From Tetrahymena thermophila SB210 (Eukaryota > Ciliophora > Oligohymenophorea > Hymenostomatida > Tetrahymenidae), in contig NW_002475978.1 in NCBI RefSeq assembly GCF_000189635.1, forward strand, positions 62,001 through 126,000: a stretch of DNA of 64,000 bases, given 5' to 3'. Within the stretch, counting starts at the first letter, position 1. Each line of letters opens with the position of its first letter. The notes under the pieces were generated by a model. It worked only from the letters and a program-made list of their open reading frames with translations. It did no database searches and was not told the DNA's origin. A program made the position numbers and the translations under genes. This document shows, piece after piece, positions 11,287-24,259 of the stretch.

Positions 11287-12690
11287 ATGGAAAACAACGA
11301 AAATCTACTAATGAGGGAAAAAAAAGATTCTAATCAAATATTTAGCTATGTTTATTTTGTTTTGCAAGGCATAATTTCATTATTAGGGTATAATGCTATC
11401 TTAGGTTCATTAGATTACTTTGCATAAAATTTTAGTGATTATAACATTTACTTTTATCTTCCCTTACCTCCTATGATAACATTTAATTTAGTCTCACTTG
11501 CTATGCCTTTTATCGCACAGAAAGTTTTATTCCCTTTAAGAATATCAATTTGCATTTTTGGAATGGTTGTAATCCTAGTAATGCTTCCTATTGCAACAAA
11601 CTATTTATCCTAAACAGCTGGAGGCTTTGTAGTGATCATGATTCTTTCTTTAATTTGGGGTGTTTTTGGTTAGATTTTTAATAGCTCATTGCTTGGATTA
11701 TCTTGCATGATGGACCAAAGTAAAATAGTAGCTTACAATATAGGAAGTAGCGCAAGTGGAATAATAGTTATCTTAATTAGAATAATTGTTGTTTGTTTTT
11801 TAGGCGATGATGTTAATTTTTCTACTTTGATTTATTTTCTTTCTGCTGGGTTTCTCAACGTAGTAGGTTTTATATTGCATCAATTTTATGTTAAGACAAC
11901 GAGCTATATGAGTCTTTAAGAAAAAAACAAATAAAGTTTAATATATTAATAAGAAGAATAAATTATTGAAGATTAAAACTATCTTGAAGATAACTCTCCT
12001 GAATAAATATAAACGGTGAGTACTGCAACTTACTGCAAAACTATTGAAAATCAAAAGAAAAATTAGAGATTACTAATCTAAAATAATAATGAAAATGATA
12101 AAAAAGCACTATCTCATTATTCCCTCAACGAAAACTAGGATGAAAGTAGTAAAAAATCATTTCATAAACTTAATTTCAGATAATAGTTTATTCAATATTT
12201 ACTCATAGCTAAAGATTTAATGCCTTTACCTTTATTTATGCTCTTAAGCAACGTATGTGCTAATATGATGTACCCAGCTATAAGCTTGAAAAGCTAATTA
12301 TAAGGAATTTCATACACTTGGAGCTGTATATGGATTATTTTCATGCATAATGTATCTAATGTTCTTGGTAAACATGTAGTAGCAATAAGAAGTCTATACA
12401 ATAACAACATCATCTATTCACTTATCATTCTACGTTTTCTACACTTTATTATATTTATAATGAATGCTGTCAATAGTGATTCAATCTTCTCTGCAGACTG
12501 GATCATTTGTCTAAACATAATTGTTTTTTCTTTCTCTGCAGGATACACAGATAGTGCTCTTTTTATTCTTTCCACTGAAAAAATGATTAGCAATTATCAT
12601 AGAGAATAAGCAGGATTTGTAATGGCTTTTTCTTTAACTTTTGGAATCATGGTAGGAATATTTTTGGCAATGCCATTTTAAAATATCTGA
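11287..12690 (+). CDS. Equilibrative nucleoside transporter (SLC29/ENT family)
   Basis: Single exon, 467 residues. ENT proteins move nucleosides and nucleobases across membranes by facilitated diffusion. About eleven hydrophobic segments are visible: roughly six before residue 210, then a hydrophilic loop (about 211-297, rich in Q, N, E and K) in the usual place between TM6 and TM7, then five more. Motifs typical of ENT include an N-terminal GYNAILGSLDYF segment after TM1, IFNSSLLGLSCMM in the middle, and the C-terminal GYTDSALFIL block followed by QAGFVMAFSLTFGIMVG, equivalent to the conserved TM9-TM11 region. Length fits the family (about 450). The start has a typical AAAATGG context. Substrate preference cannot be read from the sequence. 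Confidence 0.87.
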
Positions 12691-14088
12691 ATAGACAAAC
12701 ACTTAAAATAAATTTAACGAACTATTAATTAAATTAACAAAACATCTAAGATAAATATAAAGTAATAACTATTCTCATAAAAAATTAATAAAATATATTT
12801 ATTTAGTTTTATAATAAAAACATTAAAAAAATACTTATTTAAAATAAATTAAAATTAATTTTAAAAGTCAATTAAATTTAAATATCTCATTAATAAATAA
12901 ATAAATATAAATTGTAAGTAAACTTCTATTTTTATTATTACATAAAACTATAAATGTACCATATGCTGCTAAATTATGTTAAAAATTCATTTATTTTTGT
13001 AAAAATATATAAACAAATATTTTTTAAAACATTTATTTTGATGGATGATAAGTTAAAAATAAATAATTTCTAGACGATATTTTTTTCTTTATAGTTTTTA
13101 GATTCGATTTGTAATGTACATACTTAATATAATTTAAGAATAAGAGAGTATAAACTAAGAAAAAGAAATAATTATTTATTTTTTTAACGTATCTTTATTA
13201 AGTTTGGTAATATTTTAAATAAATATTTTTTATTTTTTTAGTAGTTTATTTGTTAATTAAATATTTAATTACATCTAATCAGATTTCAACACTTTATTAA
13301 ATTTAATTAAATAATTTTTTAAATAAAAAAATTATCACGAGAAATTTAATACAAAATACTTGGTAATGGTGAGAAAATACTTTTTCAAATAATTCATTAA
13401 AGATTTGATATAAACAAAAAAATTGCTACAAACTACATTAATTAACAATAAGGATATTTTAACTCTATAATAAATATATAATTTAAAATAAATTTTTAAA
13501 TAATTGTTATTTTTAATTTAACAATTAAATAAATTAATCTAATTTTAAAATTATTTAAGATTTTTTTCAAAAATATTCAAAAAATTTACTTTTTAAAATA
13601 TTTTAAGGAAATTTTTTAATAAATAAGTAAAGCTAGCTAGATTAAGTCTTTTTAAGAAGGTTTACTTGATAGTTTTAAAAAAATTAGTTTACTATGGGCG
13701 TTATTTTTAAAAATTAAGCACATTTAAAACTTAAAAATGTTTCGCTTATTATTTTAAAAAATATTAATATAAATATAATAGCAAATGAATCAATGAATTT
13801 TAAATTATCACAAGATTTGCTTGTTTGTTTATAGCAGCAACTAAGCATTGCAAATAAAAATTAATAAACTAAATGAAATTTGAAAATATAAATTTTGATA
13901 ACTAGTTAATCAAATTGAAAATTAAATACAGTAAAGATATTCAAAAGCATTTTTAGTAAATTTGAATATAAAATATATAAAAAAAATTTAATTAATTGCA
14001 ATATTTTCAAGACTTATTTATTGATTTTAAAGAAAAAGAGCAATTAAAAATAACCTTTGAAATAGGCAAAGGATTGACTGTCAAATAA
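12691..14088. other. Intergenic, AT-rich
   Basis: A 1.4 kb spacer of nearly pure A/T with many TTTAAATAAAT-like words. I see no coding frame or structured RNA. It should contain the terminator of the transporter and the promoter of the giant RING protein. Confidence 0.6.
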
Positions 14089-17000
14089 ATGAGTGTAGCG
14101 CAAACAAAGTAGCCAAATATAGAAAATAAGAATAGATATTATAATTAAGGCAGGACCGATGGAGATGAGGAAGAAGAAGACGAAATTAACATGTATGGTC
14201 AAGGATACCAAAACGAGTCAGATATTTAAAACAATTAAGTCGAATTAGATGAATAAGATTTACATCATTAATTGCCTATAGATGGCTAGAATATTAATTA
14301 ATTATAGTAAAATAATGAAGAATATGACCAAGAAAATGAGAATGAATAATAATAATAATAATACTATAACTAATTTCATTAACTTCAACATGTATTTAAA
14401 CAAGACCAAGATAATCATGGAGGTTTGGAAAAGTAATGGTTTTATTCATTTTAGGAGAATAGCGAAGATAATGAAAATGTGTAACAAATTTCTTAGATTC
14501 CTTCATCTCAATTTTAATCTTAGCAACAATCAATTTAAAGTTCTTAACAGAAGATTTCTTAGTACATAAATCCACAACAGTAAATTTAACATAAGCAAGG
14601 ATATTCCTAGAATTAGTAATAGCCTAAAAACCAACAATTTCAGATCATTTCATCAAAGTAACCTTAACAAAGTGTAATTGACAGCTAAGATAATTTAGCA
14701 GAAAGTTAATAGGAAAACTATGAGGATAAAGATCAAGAAGGTGATAACTAAGATTAGTTTAAGCAAATGGAGATGTTACATATGATGCAAATAAATTCAA
14801 ATAAATAGCAGTTTGTTAACAATTAAATGGTTAAGCAAGATTAAAAACGTTAAAATAACTCCTAAAAAGAGTAAGATATGAATGAGGAGGAAGGAGAGTT
14901 GAGATAACAAGATGATGAATTATTAGAGCAGTAAATTTAGGATTAATAACAGTTATAGCAACCTGTTCAAGAAGATATGATTATGTGTAATAAATGCTAA
15001 AATTTTCCTTTTAACTATATAGAACTTAATTGCTAGCACAGCTTTTGTCTTAAGTGCATGGCAGAGTGGTTTATATAATAGGATTATTTAACAATAGATT
15101 AAATATTTGAATTACCAATTTCTTCTACAGACGAAAACTATTCAGAGCTAAAAGAGGAGTGCATGATAAATGTTTAATGCGTGCTATGTCTTGAACAGAC
15201 TCTACTGGATTATGATTCAGTAGAAGCTGTTAAAGAAGTAATAAGGCAGATTTAAATAAACTTTATTTAACAGCAAGAAAACTAAAAATTAGCTGAATAA
15301 AACTAGGAGTTTGGTGATTAAGCATAAGAATAAATTTATTAAAATCAATATGATTAGGAGCAGAAGTCTAATTAAGAGGATGATGATGGTTATTATTAGA
15401 ATTAGTTAGAATATTAAGGATAGCAATTTGCTGCTGAAGATTAGTTCCATTTAAAAGGCTTTTCAAACAAGTAGAATAATGCAGAATTGCTAATCGCTTA
15501 ATAAAATAATCATTTTGCTAATAATCAATACCATTCTTGTGATGAGAATACCGAGTAAATTGATGAAAGCTAGCTTAATTATTAAAATTAGCTTATAAAT
15601 AATAAAAATTAACAGCATAAATAAAACCCTTTAGCTAACATGAACGAATACTAAAAATAAATGAGTGATTCTTCTTCATCGTCTTCTTAAGGTTTTGCAT
15701 TAAATTAGCCTTAAGTAAGTAATATCAATTTACAAAAACTGTAGCCCATAATACAACCTAGTTAATAATCCCCAGTCCTTGTCATTTAAAATGATTCCCA
15801 AATTAATTCCTTACAAGCAAGATAGGAAATAATCTATGAAGACAGTAGTGAAACATTTTAAACAGAAGAAACAAATAGAAATCATAATAATAATAACAAT
15901 AATTAAATAAATCTAAGCAAAGAAGATATCAAATTGGGTAACAAGTAATTCGAAAGTGCTTAATAAACTCAGAATTAAACTGCAGAATCAAAGTCTTCTT
16001 CCAGCTAGTAAGATTATCAAAATCAAAACTATATCAAAGAAGAGTAGAAAAAGTCGCATGGAAAGGAATTCAATAAATTTATCAATACATCAAATAAAAA
16101 TTATCATTATGTTAACAGTCAACAAAGTTTCTCAAATAATAATAGTCCAAACAATAATACAACTCCATATGACACAAATTCTATGCAGATATTCTCTAAA
16201 AAGAACCAAGATTATACTTCTTTCTCTAACTCATAATTTAACGCTTCTATGACTCCTTAGAGCAATACAGATATTAACTTTGGTAACAAAGAATCATAAT
16301 AAACTATTTCAAATCATGCCATCCCATTTAATGAGTATTTTTCTATGCCAGATAAATAGAATCAATTCATTTCTCCAAATTAACAACAATAATAATAATA
16401 ATAGTAATAATTTTAGCAATATTAATAAAGTGGATCCTTGCAAAATTAATAAGGCGAGCTTACTCAAAGCAATTACAGTGGTGCCAGCACTTCACATAAC
16501 CATGAAAGTAGTACAATGAGTGATGTTCAGAGAAAAATGATCAATAAAGGAGGAGTAAATGAAAATAAACAAATGACTGATAACTAAAAGAAAATGCATG
16601 CAAAATCTTCTACACCAGTCTAATTCTAAAGCAGTGAAAGAAATACTGAAACTTAGTAGAATTAATTAGAAGACGTAGAAGAGCACTATGGTGAATAAAC
16701 AGACGATGAAGCTGAAGGATCTGCTTTTAAATATCCATAAAAACTAAATTTTAGTAAAATATAATAAAAAAATCCAGAAAATGTTCAACAATAAAGTGAA
16801 TTTAAAATTGGAATTTAATAAAGTGAAAATATTAAGAAAGAACTTAATTATGATGACTTTGCTAATGTTTCCGATAGCAATTTGTAAGAAGAAGAAAGCT
16901 TTTAACACCAATAAGCAAATGTTGTTTCCAATAACCCTTCTCTTAGAGAATCTTAAAAATCATAATAAGAAAAGAGCAATAGAGTCAGCTAATAATATGA

Positions 17001-20000
17001 GCAAGACAAAAACTATAAACAAAACGATAACCAAAATTTTGGCTCTGCTTCTTTCAATTAATTTGCTTAGCAGATTTAGAAAATTTAGCAAAAGGATTAA
17101 ATAAAAAATATATAAATTCCAAACCAAAATAAGCCTTAAAGTTTTGATTAGAAATTTGTTTCCAGAGATCTTAAAAATTAACAACAACAATAGTAGTAGT
17201 AAGAGGGAAAATTCTAAAGAGATTAGCTTGAATAAGAAAAGGATAATGGGGATGACATTTCTTATGACCTCAGAGCAAATGAAGAGGAAAATTAATATCT
17301 TGACCCTCAAGAAGCTTTTTCAAATTAGTTATACAACTAAATTAAAATAGAACAAAAGTAAAATTTAGAATAAAAAATTTAAAAGCTGAGCAATGAATAG
17401 CTCCAAAAACAGCAACAGTAAACATAAGTTATTTAAAAATAACAATAATAATAATAATATAACAATTTTCCAGTCACATAATCTATTGAAGAAGTAGAAA
17501 TCTAGCAACTACCTTTGCAATAAAAAAGCAACATTGATAAATTTGAAAAAAACTAAAATAGTGTTCGTCCTTTATAAAATGTAAATTAATATGAACCACC
17601 AGAAGATAGCTCAAATAAGAAGAAACCTAATACATAAAAGTTTATTATTTCAAATAACAACTAAAGCAATTTCAGCACAAATACTAATTTCACCTCAAAT
17701 TACAACCATAACTTGACAAATCAATAAATAATTGCAGGTTCAAATTTTTTAACAGTTCAATAAAATTAAGAAAATAGCAACAACCTTTAATCTACTATTG
17801 AAAGTTAAAAATATAAAATGCCATAAAATTCTAACTACTAGCAAAGCTTTAATTCAAGCATAAATGAAGAAAAATTAAATCCAATGCAGTCAGTCTTTAC
17901 AGTTGAGAGAAGCATTGATAACAATTAGCAAAAGCACCCTAAAAGAAATTCTTACAGATAAAATAATCCAGATGAAGATAGTTAATTTTAGCAAAGCTAA
18001 GATTTACAAATTGGTCAGAATGAAAAATAAGCAAAAATTATCTAAAAGCAACAGACAGTAGAATCAGTTAACAGAAAAAATTCAAATGAAATCAGAGGTA
18101 ATTAGATGAATAATTATGCTTCTGTTAATTCAAAGAGCTCTATTTAAGATAATAACTTATCTTTACAAGCTAAAAAAAGAGGTTCTTAAACATAAAACGA
18201 TTAAATGAGTCTTGATATAAGCAATTCTATGAATGAGATGTCAAGCCAGGCAGAATATTTTGAAAAAAAGCAAGCCAAATAAGATATGTACTACTCAAGT
18301 GATTCTTAGAATATTTAAGGATATAACAAATATGATTTACCTTTAAAGCAGCTAAGCATTGCATAGAATGAATAAGAACCAATAAGTAATTAAAGTGTTA
18401 CTACTTATAATAATCAAAAGAGAGACCCTTCACCTTAAATATCTCAGCAAAAGTAAGTTTAGTAAAAGCTAACCTCTTAGTAAGGAAATAACTAAAGAAG
18501 TTAAATTCAAAGCTTACAAGAAAGTGAGGATAGCCTAAAGAGAAGTATGAAAAATAAAATTGTTGATAATAAACAAAAGTAGCAACAACAGTAATAATAA
18601 TAATAATAACAATAATAAGATGTGATTAGTATTTAAGAGAATAGCCTTGAATAAGATACATATCAATAAAATAATTATGGTAATGAAGAAGATTGTGAGA
18701 ATATCTAGTTTAAATTACAGCCTTATTGTGATGAGCATCCTTATGAGGAATTGGGATTTTTTAATTTCTCATAGAATAAATGTATTTGCTTAAAATGCTT
18801 ACAAAAAGGTGAATTTGTTACAGAAGATGTTACTAACTTTGAAAAAGGATAGGAGCTACTTTTAGAAAAGGTAGATGACTGCAGTCGCTAAATTAATGTG
18901 TGCTTTGAATTAATAAAGCTATCATAAAAGCGCGAAGAAGAGAAGCACAGAAAAAGAGTTGAAAAAGCAAATTAGGCTAAGATGTTAATTACCGAATAGA
19001 TTTAATTGTTAATTTAAAAGCTCGAAGAAAAATAGTCTTAGCTTACCGTTGAGGCTGAAGAGGTACTTAAATTATCAGAGAATATTCTAAGCAATAAGTA
19101 AGAAGAACTTTAACATAAACTAAAAATCTTGGCTCAACTTCGATTCCATTTTAGTGAAATCAATGCAAGAAATATTCAGCCCAATGCAAAAACATTTAAG
19201 GAATTCCAATTCTGTAGAAATATTCTTGATCAATTTCTCTTCGAAAATGAAGATATCTTGCAATTAGCTAATCATAGCAATGCAAACAACTCTCCTAATG
19301 GATCTGCTTCTAAGAATTAAGCTAGCAACTTTAATAATTAGTTTTTCCTATAATAAAGCTAATAAGATTTCATTATAAATAATTTTAAAATGGATGAAGT
19401 CTCAAATTTTATTGACTAAATTCAATTCTTAAAAAATAAAATCTGCGACTTGAGAGGAGTTGAACTAGGTACACACAATTCTTCCCTTAGAAATAGCTTC
19501 GCAAACAATACAAATTCTAAAAACTAGTAGCAAATTACAAATAGCAATAATTTAAATGCTAATAACACTTCATCTAAAATGAATAACCAAAACATATAAC
19601 CTACAACAGTTTCTCATGTTCATTCATTTTTGAATGAAGAACCTCAAATTTAAAATAATTAACTTGCTTATAAAGAACCAAAACCTTACTACAAGTCCTC
19701 TGACAAGAGCACGAGGAGATAGTCCTCATCATAAAAACAATAGCTTTTGTAACAACAGTAATAGTAACATAGCTACTAGCAACAAGAATAGTCTGGTAAT
19801 AATTTTTCTCCGAATTAATAAATTTAGTAAATAGCTGATTCCTATTAAATGAATCATCCCAATGCATTCGAACCTGATGAAAAAACTATTAACTTAAATT
19901 AGCTATTTTAATAACAGATTTTACAGTAATAGTAAATGCAATAGATGCAACACTAGATGAATAACTAAGTGCCAATAAATCAAATTAAAAAGAATTTCAA

Positions 20001-21708
20001 TGATCAAATATAATATGTTATAGGTTCTAACCCTTTCGATAAAGATAGAATTAAAGACACAAATTCGACATTTAGCAGTTAAAATCTTACATACATAAAC
20101 AATAACAACAATAACAACAGCTTGAATTTTGCAAATCCGCTCAGCTAGAAGCTCTATGCTTAATTTTTAACAAATGCGAACTCTCCAGCAAATCAACAGT
20201 AGCAGCAATAAATTTTAAGCAGCTAATCATTTTCTAATCAAAACTTGATCAAATCTCAAAGCTAAAAAAACCTTTATGAGTAGTAATAGAACTCTAATTT
20301 ATACCCTAATCAACTCTTATAAGACTTTTCATAGAAAAATAACCCATTTTCTCCAAATGTAATTTCTTCTAATTACCCAACATTGTCGAACAATAATGAG
20401 TTCAAAGAAAGAAAATAATAAAAAACTGATCCTGGAAATATTGCTGCAGCTCATAGTGGAGTGTTCAGATAATTTTAAAACAACAGCATTAGCACAAAAG
20501 CTAATCAATAGCATCTTATGTAATTTAACTAAATTTTAAATAGTCATCTAGGCTCAGGTACACTGAATAACAATAACAGCAATAGTAACTTATTAATGAT
20601 GAATAATCATGGCATAAGTCTTTTAGATGGAGGAATTAGTCACCATTTAGGAAGTACAACTGAAGCAAGCAAAAATATCTAGCTAATAGATGATCAATTT
20701 ACAAGCTTTAAAAATAACCTTGCAGAAGAATTTAATAACAGTATCGAAAATCATAACTTAAAGAGACCATCGTTTCCAACAACATCAGCTAATAAATCAG
20801 GTTAGTAAACTATTGATCTTTTTAGAAAAACAAATAGCGTAAGTAATATTATTTCGCAGAATACACATCAATCTCCTAGTAGATACGCTCTTCTGAAAGG
20901 AACAGGAAACAATAACAAAATATCAAGCACTGTAAATTCTACACTTCCAAAAAGCAGCGAGTATTATAATAAGAGTTCATTTATTTCTAACTATTACAAT
21001 GGTAAACTTGATAAAGGAAGCTTCAGTAATGCTAATACTAATAGTAATAATAACAGTGGCATAAACATTAAATCAGGAAACTATTAAAATTCTTATTCAC
21101 ATAGAATTGCAGGCACCGATCCTTTAAGTGGAATAGTCAATGTGGGGAATAATTCTATAATAGCTAAGAAAAGGTAATCATAAATATTGAGATCTCACTT
21201 CACAAACAACTAAAATACTAGCTAAGGCAACATAAATAACTATTCAAGTGAGCTAAAAAATAGTTTCTGCGAAACAGGTTCTATTAACAATAGCGGAAAC
21301 AGATATACAACTAAGAAAAGCGAAATAGGTTTTGTTAATAATAGCAGCACCACTCATTCTAACACACTTTAAAGTAATTATCCAATGCAAATATTTAATG
21401 TTCCACATAACACGAGCTTCTCAAAATCTAAATAGGCAAGCCATGGTAATCTGCATTCGTTTTACAACAATAATAACAATAACATAAGCATAAATAACAA
21501 TATAAATAGTAACAACAATATAAATACGCTTCATAGTGACTTTAACTAAAATATTTCTTTCTAAGGAACTTCTGGCAAATCTTTCAATATTAAAAATTAG
21601 AACACTTTAGACTCAAAAAATTCTGGTATTATTTACAAATCCCTAAAGAAATATTAAGACTTGTTTAGAAGATAAAAGAAAATAATGTTTGAAAATGAAA
21701 TCAGTTGA
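14089..21708 (+). CDS. Giant Q/N-rich RING / B-box-like / coiled-coil protein
   Basis: One uninterrupted frame of 2,540 codons ending in TGA 21706-21708, 2,539 residues. A C3HC4 RING lies at residues 300-367: C300, C303, C315, H317, C320, C323, then C364 and C367, with a long 40-residue insert before the last pair. A second cluster, C1547-x2-H1550 followed by C1565, C1567 and C1570, resembles a B-box. It is followed directly by a charged coiled coil at about 1615-1690. RING, B-box and coiled coil in this order is the TRIM/RBCC plan, here with about 1,180 residues of Q/N/S-rich sequence between RING and B-box. The remainder, to the end, is Q/N/S-rich low complexity with runs of up to 14 glutamines near 18580-18620. 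RINGs usually confer E3 ubiquitin-ligase activity, so a ligase or scaffold role is inference. Absence of introns in a 7.6 kb gene is unusual beside its intron-rich neighbours. Most glutamines are TAA or TAG. Confidence 0.85.
18574..18621 (+). repeat. Poly-glutamine tract (TAA/TAG/CAA codons)
   Basis: A run of TAG, CAA, CAG and mainly TAA codons encoding about 14 consecutive glutamines within the giant RING protein. As DNA it is a (TAA)n trinucleotide repeat, so it is likely length-polymorphic. Confidence 0.85.
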
Positions 21709-22852
21709 TTTCTAAAATTTTTCTTAATCAATCAAGGTGTTTTTAATTAATTATTTTTCTTGTATTTAATTTTCTGTAAAATGCATTTATTTCTCTAAAA
21801 TAAAAAATTTAGATTAAACTTTGTTTTCTTTTTTTATATTTAATAAAAATATTTTATTTATTTTTATAAATTGAGTTCAATCAAAAAAATATTTCTAAGT
21901 TGTCAATCTAGCAAAATAGATAAAATTTTGCTTTTTATTAAAAATGAGTTTATTTTTTTTAACTCATTAAACAATTTTTTTTTCTCTAAATAAATAAATA
22001 AATAATTTAATTTTTTATTTGTTATTATCTTAAATTTATTAATTTATAATATCTTAATGAATCCCAACATTTAAAAATTTGAATATTTATATCTAACTTA
22101 AACTATTTTATAAAATCAAAAAAAAACCAGAACAAAATATTAAATCCACAATATCTTCTAATGTTTAGATATTTTTAAAAAAATTATTTACATTTTACTT
22201 TTTAATAGAGACAATTTTCCATTTTGAGAAATACATTCATTTTTAAATAAATAAATATAGAAGACTTATCTTAAATTTAAATACTTAAAAAATCTAATGC
22301 AAAATTTAGCAGTTAAAAGTTAATTTATATTTAAGAAATATTGTTTATTTATTTATGTTAAATTTTTAAAAAATCGTTAAAATCTAATACCTCTTGATTG
22401 ATTGAAAGTAAGAATTAAAATAAAATATTAAAGTTTTAAAAATAAGTTTATTTAGTAAAAACAAACATACCAAGTTTAACATAAAGAATTTCTTTCAAAA
22501 TTTTATTTAAAAATAAATGCATCAAATTTTAAGGTTATTTATTTATTTGATAAAAAACAATAAAAATAAATAAAATTCAAAAAAAATTATCTGCTAATAA
22601 ATTTGAATACATAATTGTGTATTGAATTGAAAAATTTAAATAGCATAAAATAGATAATTAAAATGATTCTGTCTGTCTGTATTTATTCATTGAAAATATG
22701 GAAAGTTAGTTAGTTAGTATAAATTAAAAAACATGTTAATATATAAATATGATATTAAGATTCAAATTTGATAATATATGATATTTTTTTGATAAAAAGA
22801 AATAATAGATTTAAGCAAAAGCAAAACAGTATAAAAATCTTTTTAAACATAT
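21709..22852. other. Convergent intergenic region
   Basis: Lies between the 3' ends of the giant RING gene (plus) and the RPB5 gene (minus). It is A/T homopolymer-rich with several ATAAATAAAT runs. It holds two transcription termination regions but no recognisable motif or gene. Confidence 0.6.
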
Positions 22853-24259
22853 TCAACTAACAATTCTATAAGTAATATATTTACCAGCAGTTTCAGAATC
22901 TCTTTCTATTTTGAAAACCTAGTAAATTTATAGTTAATAATTAATATTATTGCCATTTATTTTTTATTTTAAATTTATTACTTGCTTTGTCCTTAATCCA
23001 AAATATTTTGTAATTGGGTCGGTGGAAAGGATCTTAGGGAGTTAAGCATCGTTAATTTTGCTTTTATTAAAAAAATTGTTTAAACGAAATACAAATAAAA
23101 AAAATATTTTTTTACTATTTATCCATTAATTTTTTCTTTTCGATGGCATTCAAGGGTACGTGCTTAGGAACTAATTGATGCTTGGTGATGTTAATGACAA
23201 GATCATCAAAGAAGAAAATTTCATATTTATAGAAGATTTAAATGACATCGCCTTTATCATCTGTTTCAGATTTAATATCAGTTTACTTTTTACTGTTGAA
23301 GTTCATTTCAACCTATCTCTTTTCAAAGAGTTCAATTCTATCTTTAAAATACTTGTTTGAGATGAGAATGATCTATAATTATTATTGATTAAAAATGTTT
23401 TTAGTAAATTTTTCAAATTATTTTAATAAGATATTCTAAAATAAAATAATTCTAATAATCCAATTTATTTATTTATTAATTTATTAATATAATAAAATCA
23501 AGTAGAAAGCAATGTGTCTAGAAATAAAAAATTTAAGTACATCTTAAACTTTCTTAGTGACGATATCTTTTTCTTCTGGGACAAGAATAACAACATTAAT
23601 AAAAACGTTCAATTAAGGATTGTTTTTAATAGAAGACTCGTGATATTTTTAAATAGTCTTATCATATGAGCTAAGTATATCATCGGTTAACTTAGTTTAG
23701 CTATGGAAAACGTAAAGGTGCTATTCCATTCCTAAAAATTTGTGTTCATCAGTTTGGTTAGCATCATGTGAAAAAGAATTTATGGTTAAACTGTTTTGAA
23801 CGTTAGACATGCTGTTTTAAATCCACATATTTTCCTATTCCTTAGTTTTAATCAGATTCAACTATTGCTCAGCTTCTTCGCTGTATCCTTTAATTAGCAA
23901 GATAAAAAATTCAATTAAATAGCTAAATTCAGATTATTTATTTTATAGTTGCAGTTTATTTATCAACAAACTTAATCTTTTTATTTTGTTTCTGAAAAAT
24001 ATTTTAATTAATTAATTTTGCTTATCATTCGCTTGCATAAAATCTTATTAATACACTTATCTTTTATACAAAAGGCTTTTTTTAACAATATTGTGCACTA
24101 CGATCATCTGAAAATTTTGAAATGAAAGTATGCATATTTCGAACTAAGAGTTATTTAATTTATTAGTTAAATTAGATTACCTCTATCTCTGGCCATTTCG
24201 CAAATAGTGCGGTAAACCTTAAACCACTTTTAGGCACTCTTTCTCTAATCCTCGCTCAT
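22853..24259 (-). CDS. RPB5: RNA polymerase subunit RPB5 (RPABC1)
   Basis: Five exons on the minus strand: 24259-24181, 23887-23541, 23372-23116, 23060-22982 and 22918-22853, 275 residues. RPB5 is shared by RNA polymerases I, II and III and forms part of the lower jaw that contacts downstream DNA. The C-terminal assembly domain is clear: ITKHQLVPKHV, YKINDAQLPKIL, TDPITKYFGL and the terminal ETAGKYITYRIVS, with every residue block in family order. The N-terminal jaw starts with a recognisable helix (KWFKVYRTICEMARDRGY) but then carries roughly 60 extra residues compared with the usual 205-215, including a polar stretch around residues 45-75. A divergent paralogue rather than the main subunit is possible. 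Confidence 0.88.

Noticed and set aside
16960..17310. Minus-strand hydrophobic frame suggestive of a membrane protein
   Set aside because: Antisense of the Q/N-rich region of the giant RING protein; poly-leucine arises from complementing TAA/TAG.
14089..21708. Heavily stop-ridden region suggestive of a pseudogene
   Set aside because: Only TAA and TAG interrupt it; with the ciliate code it is one 2,540-codon frame containing intact zinc motifs.
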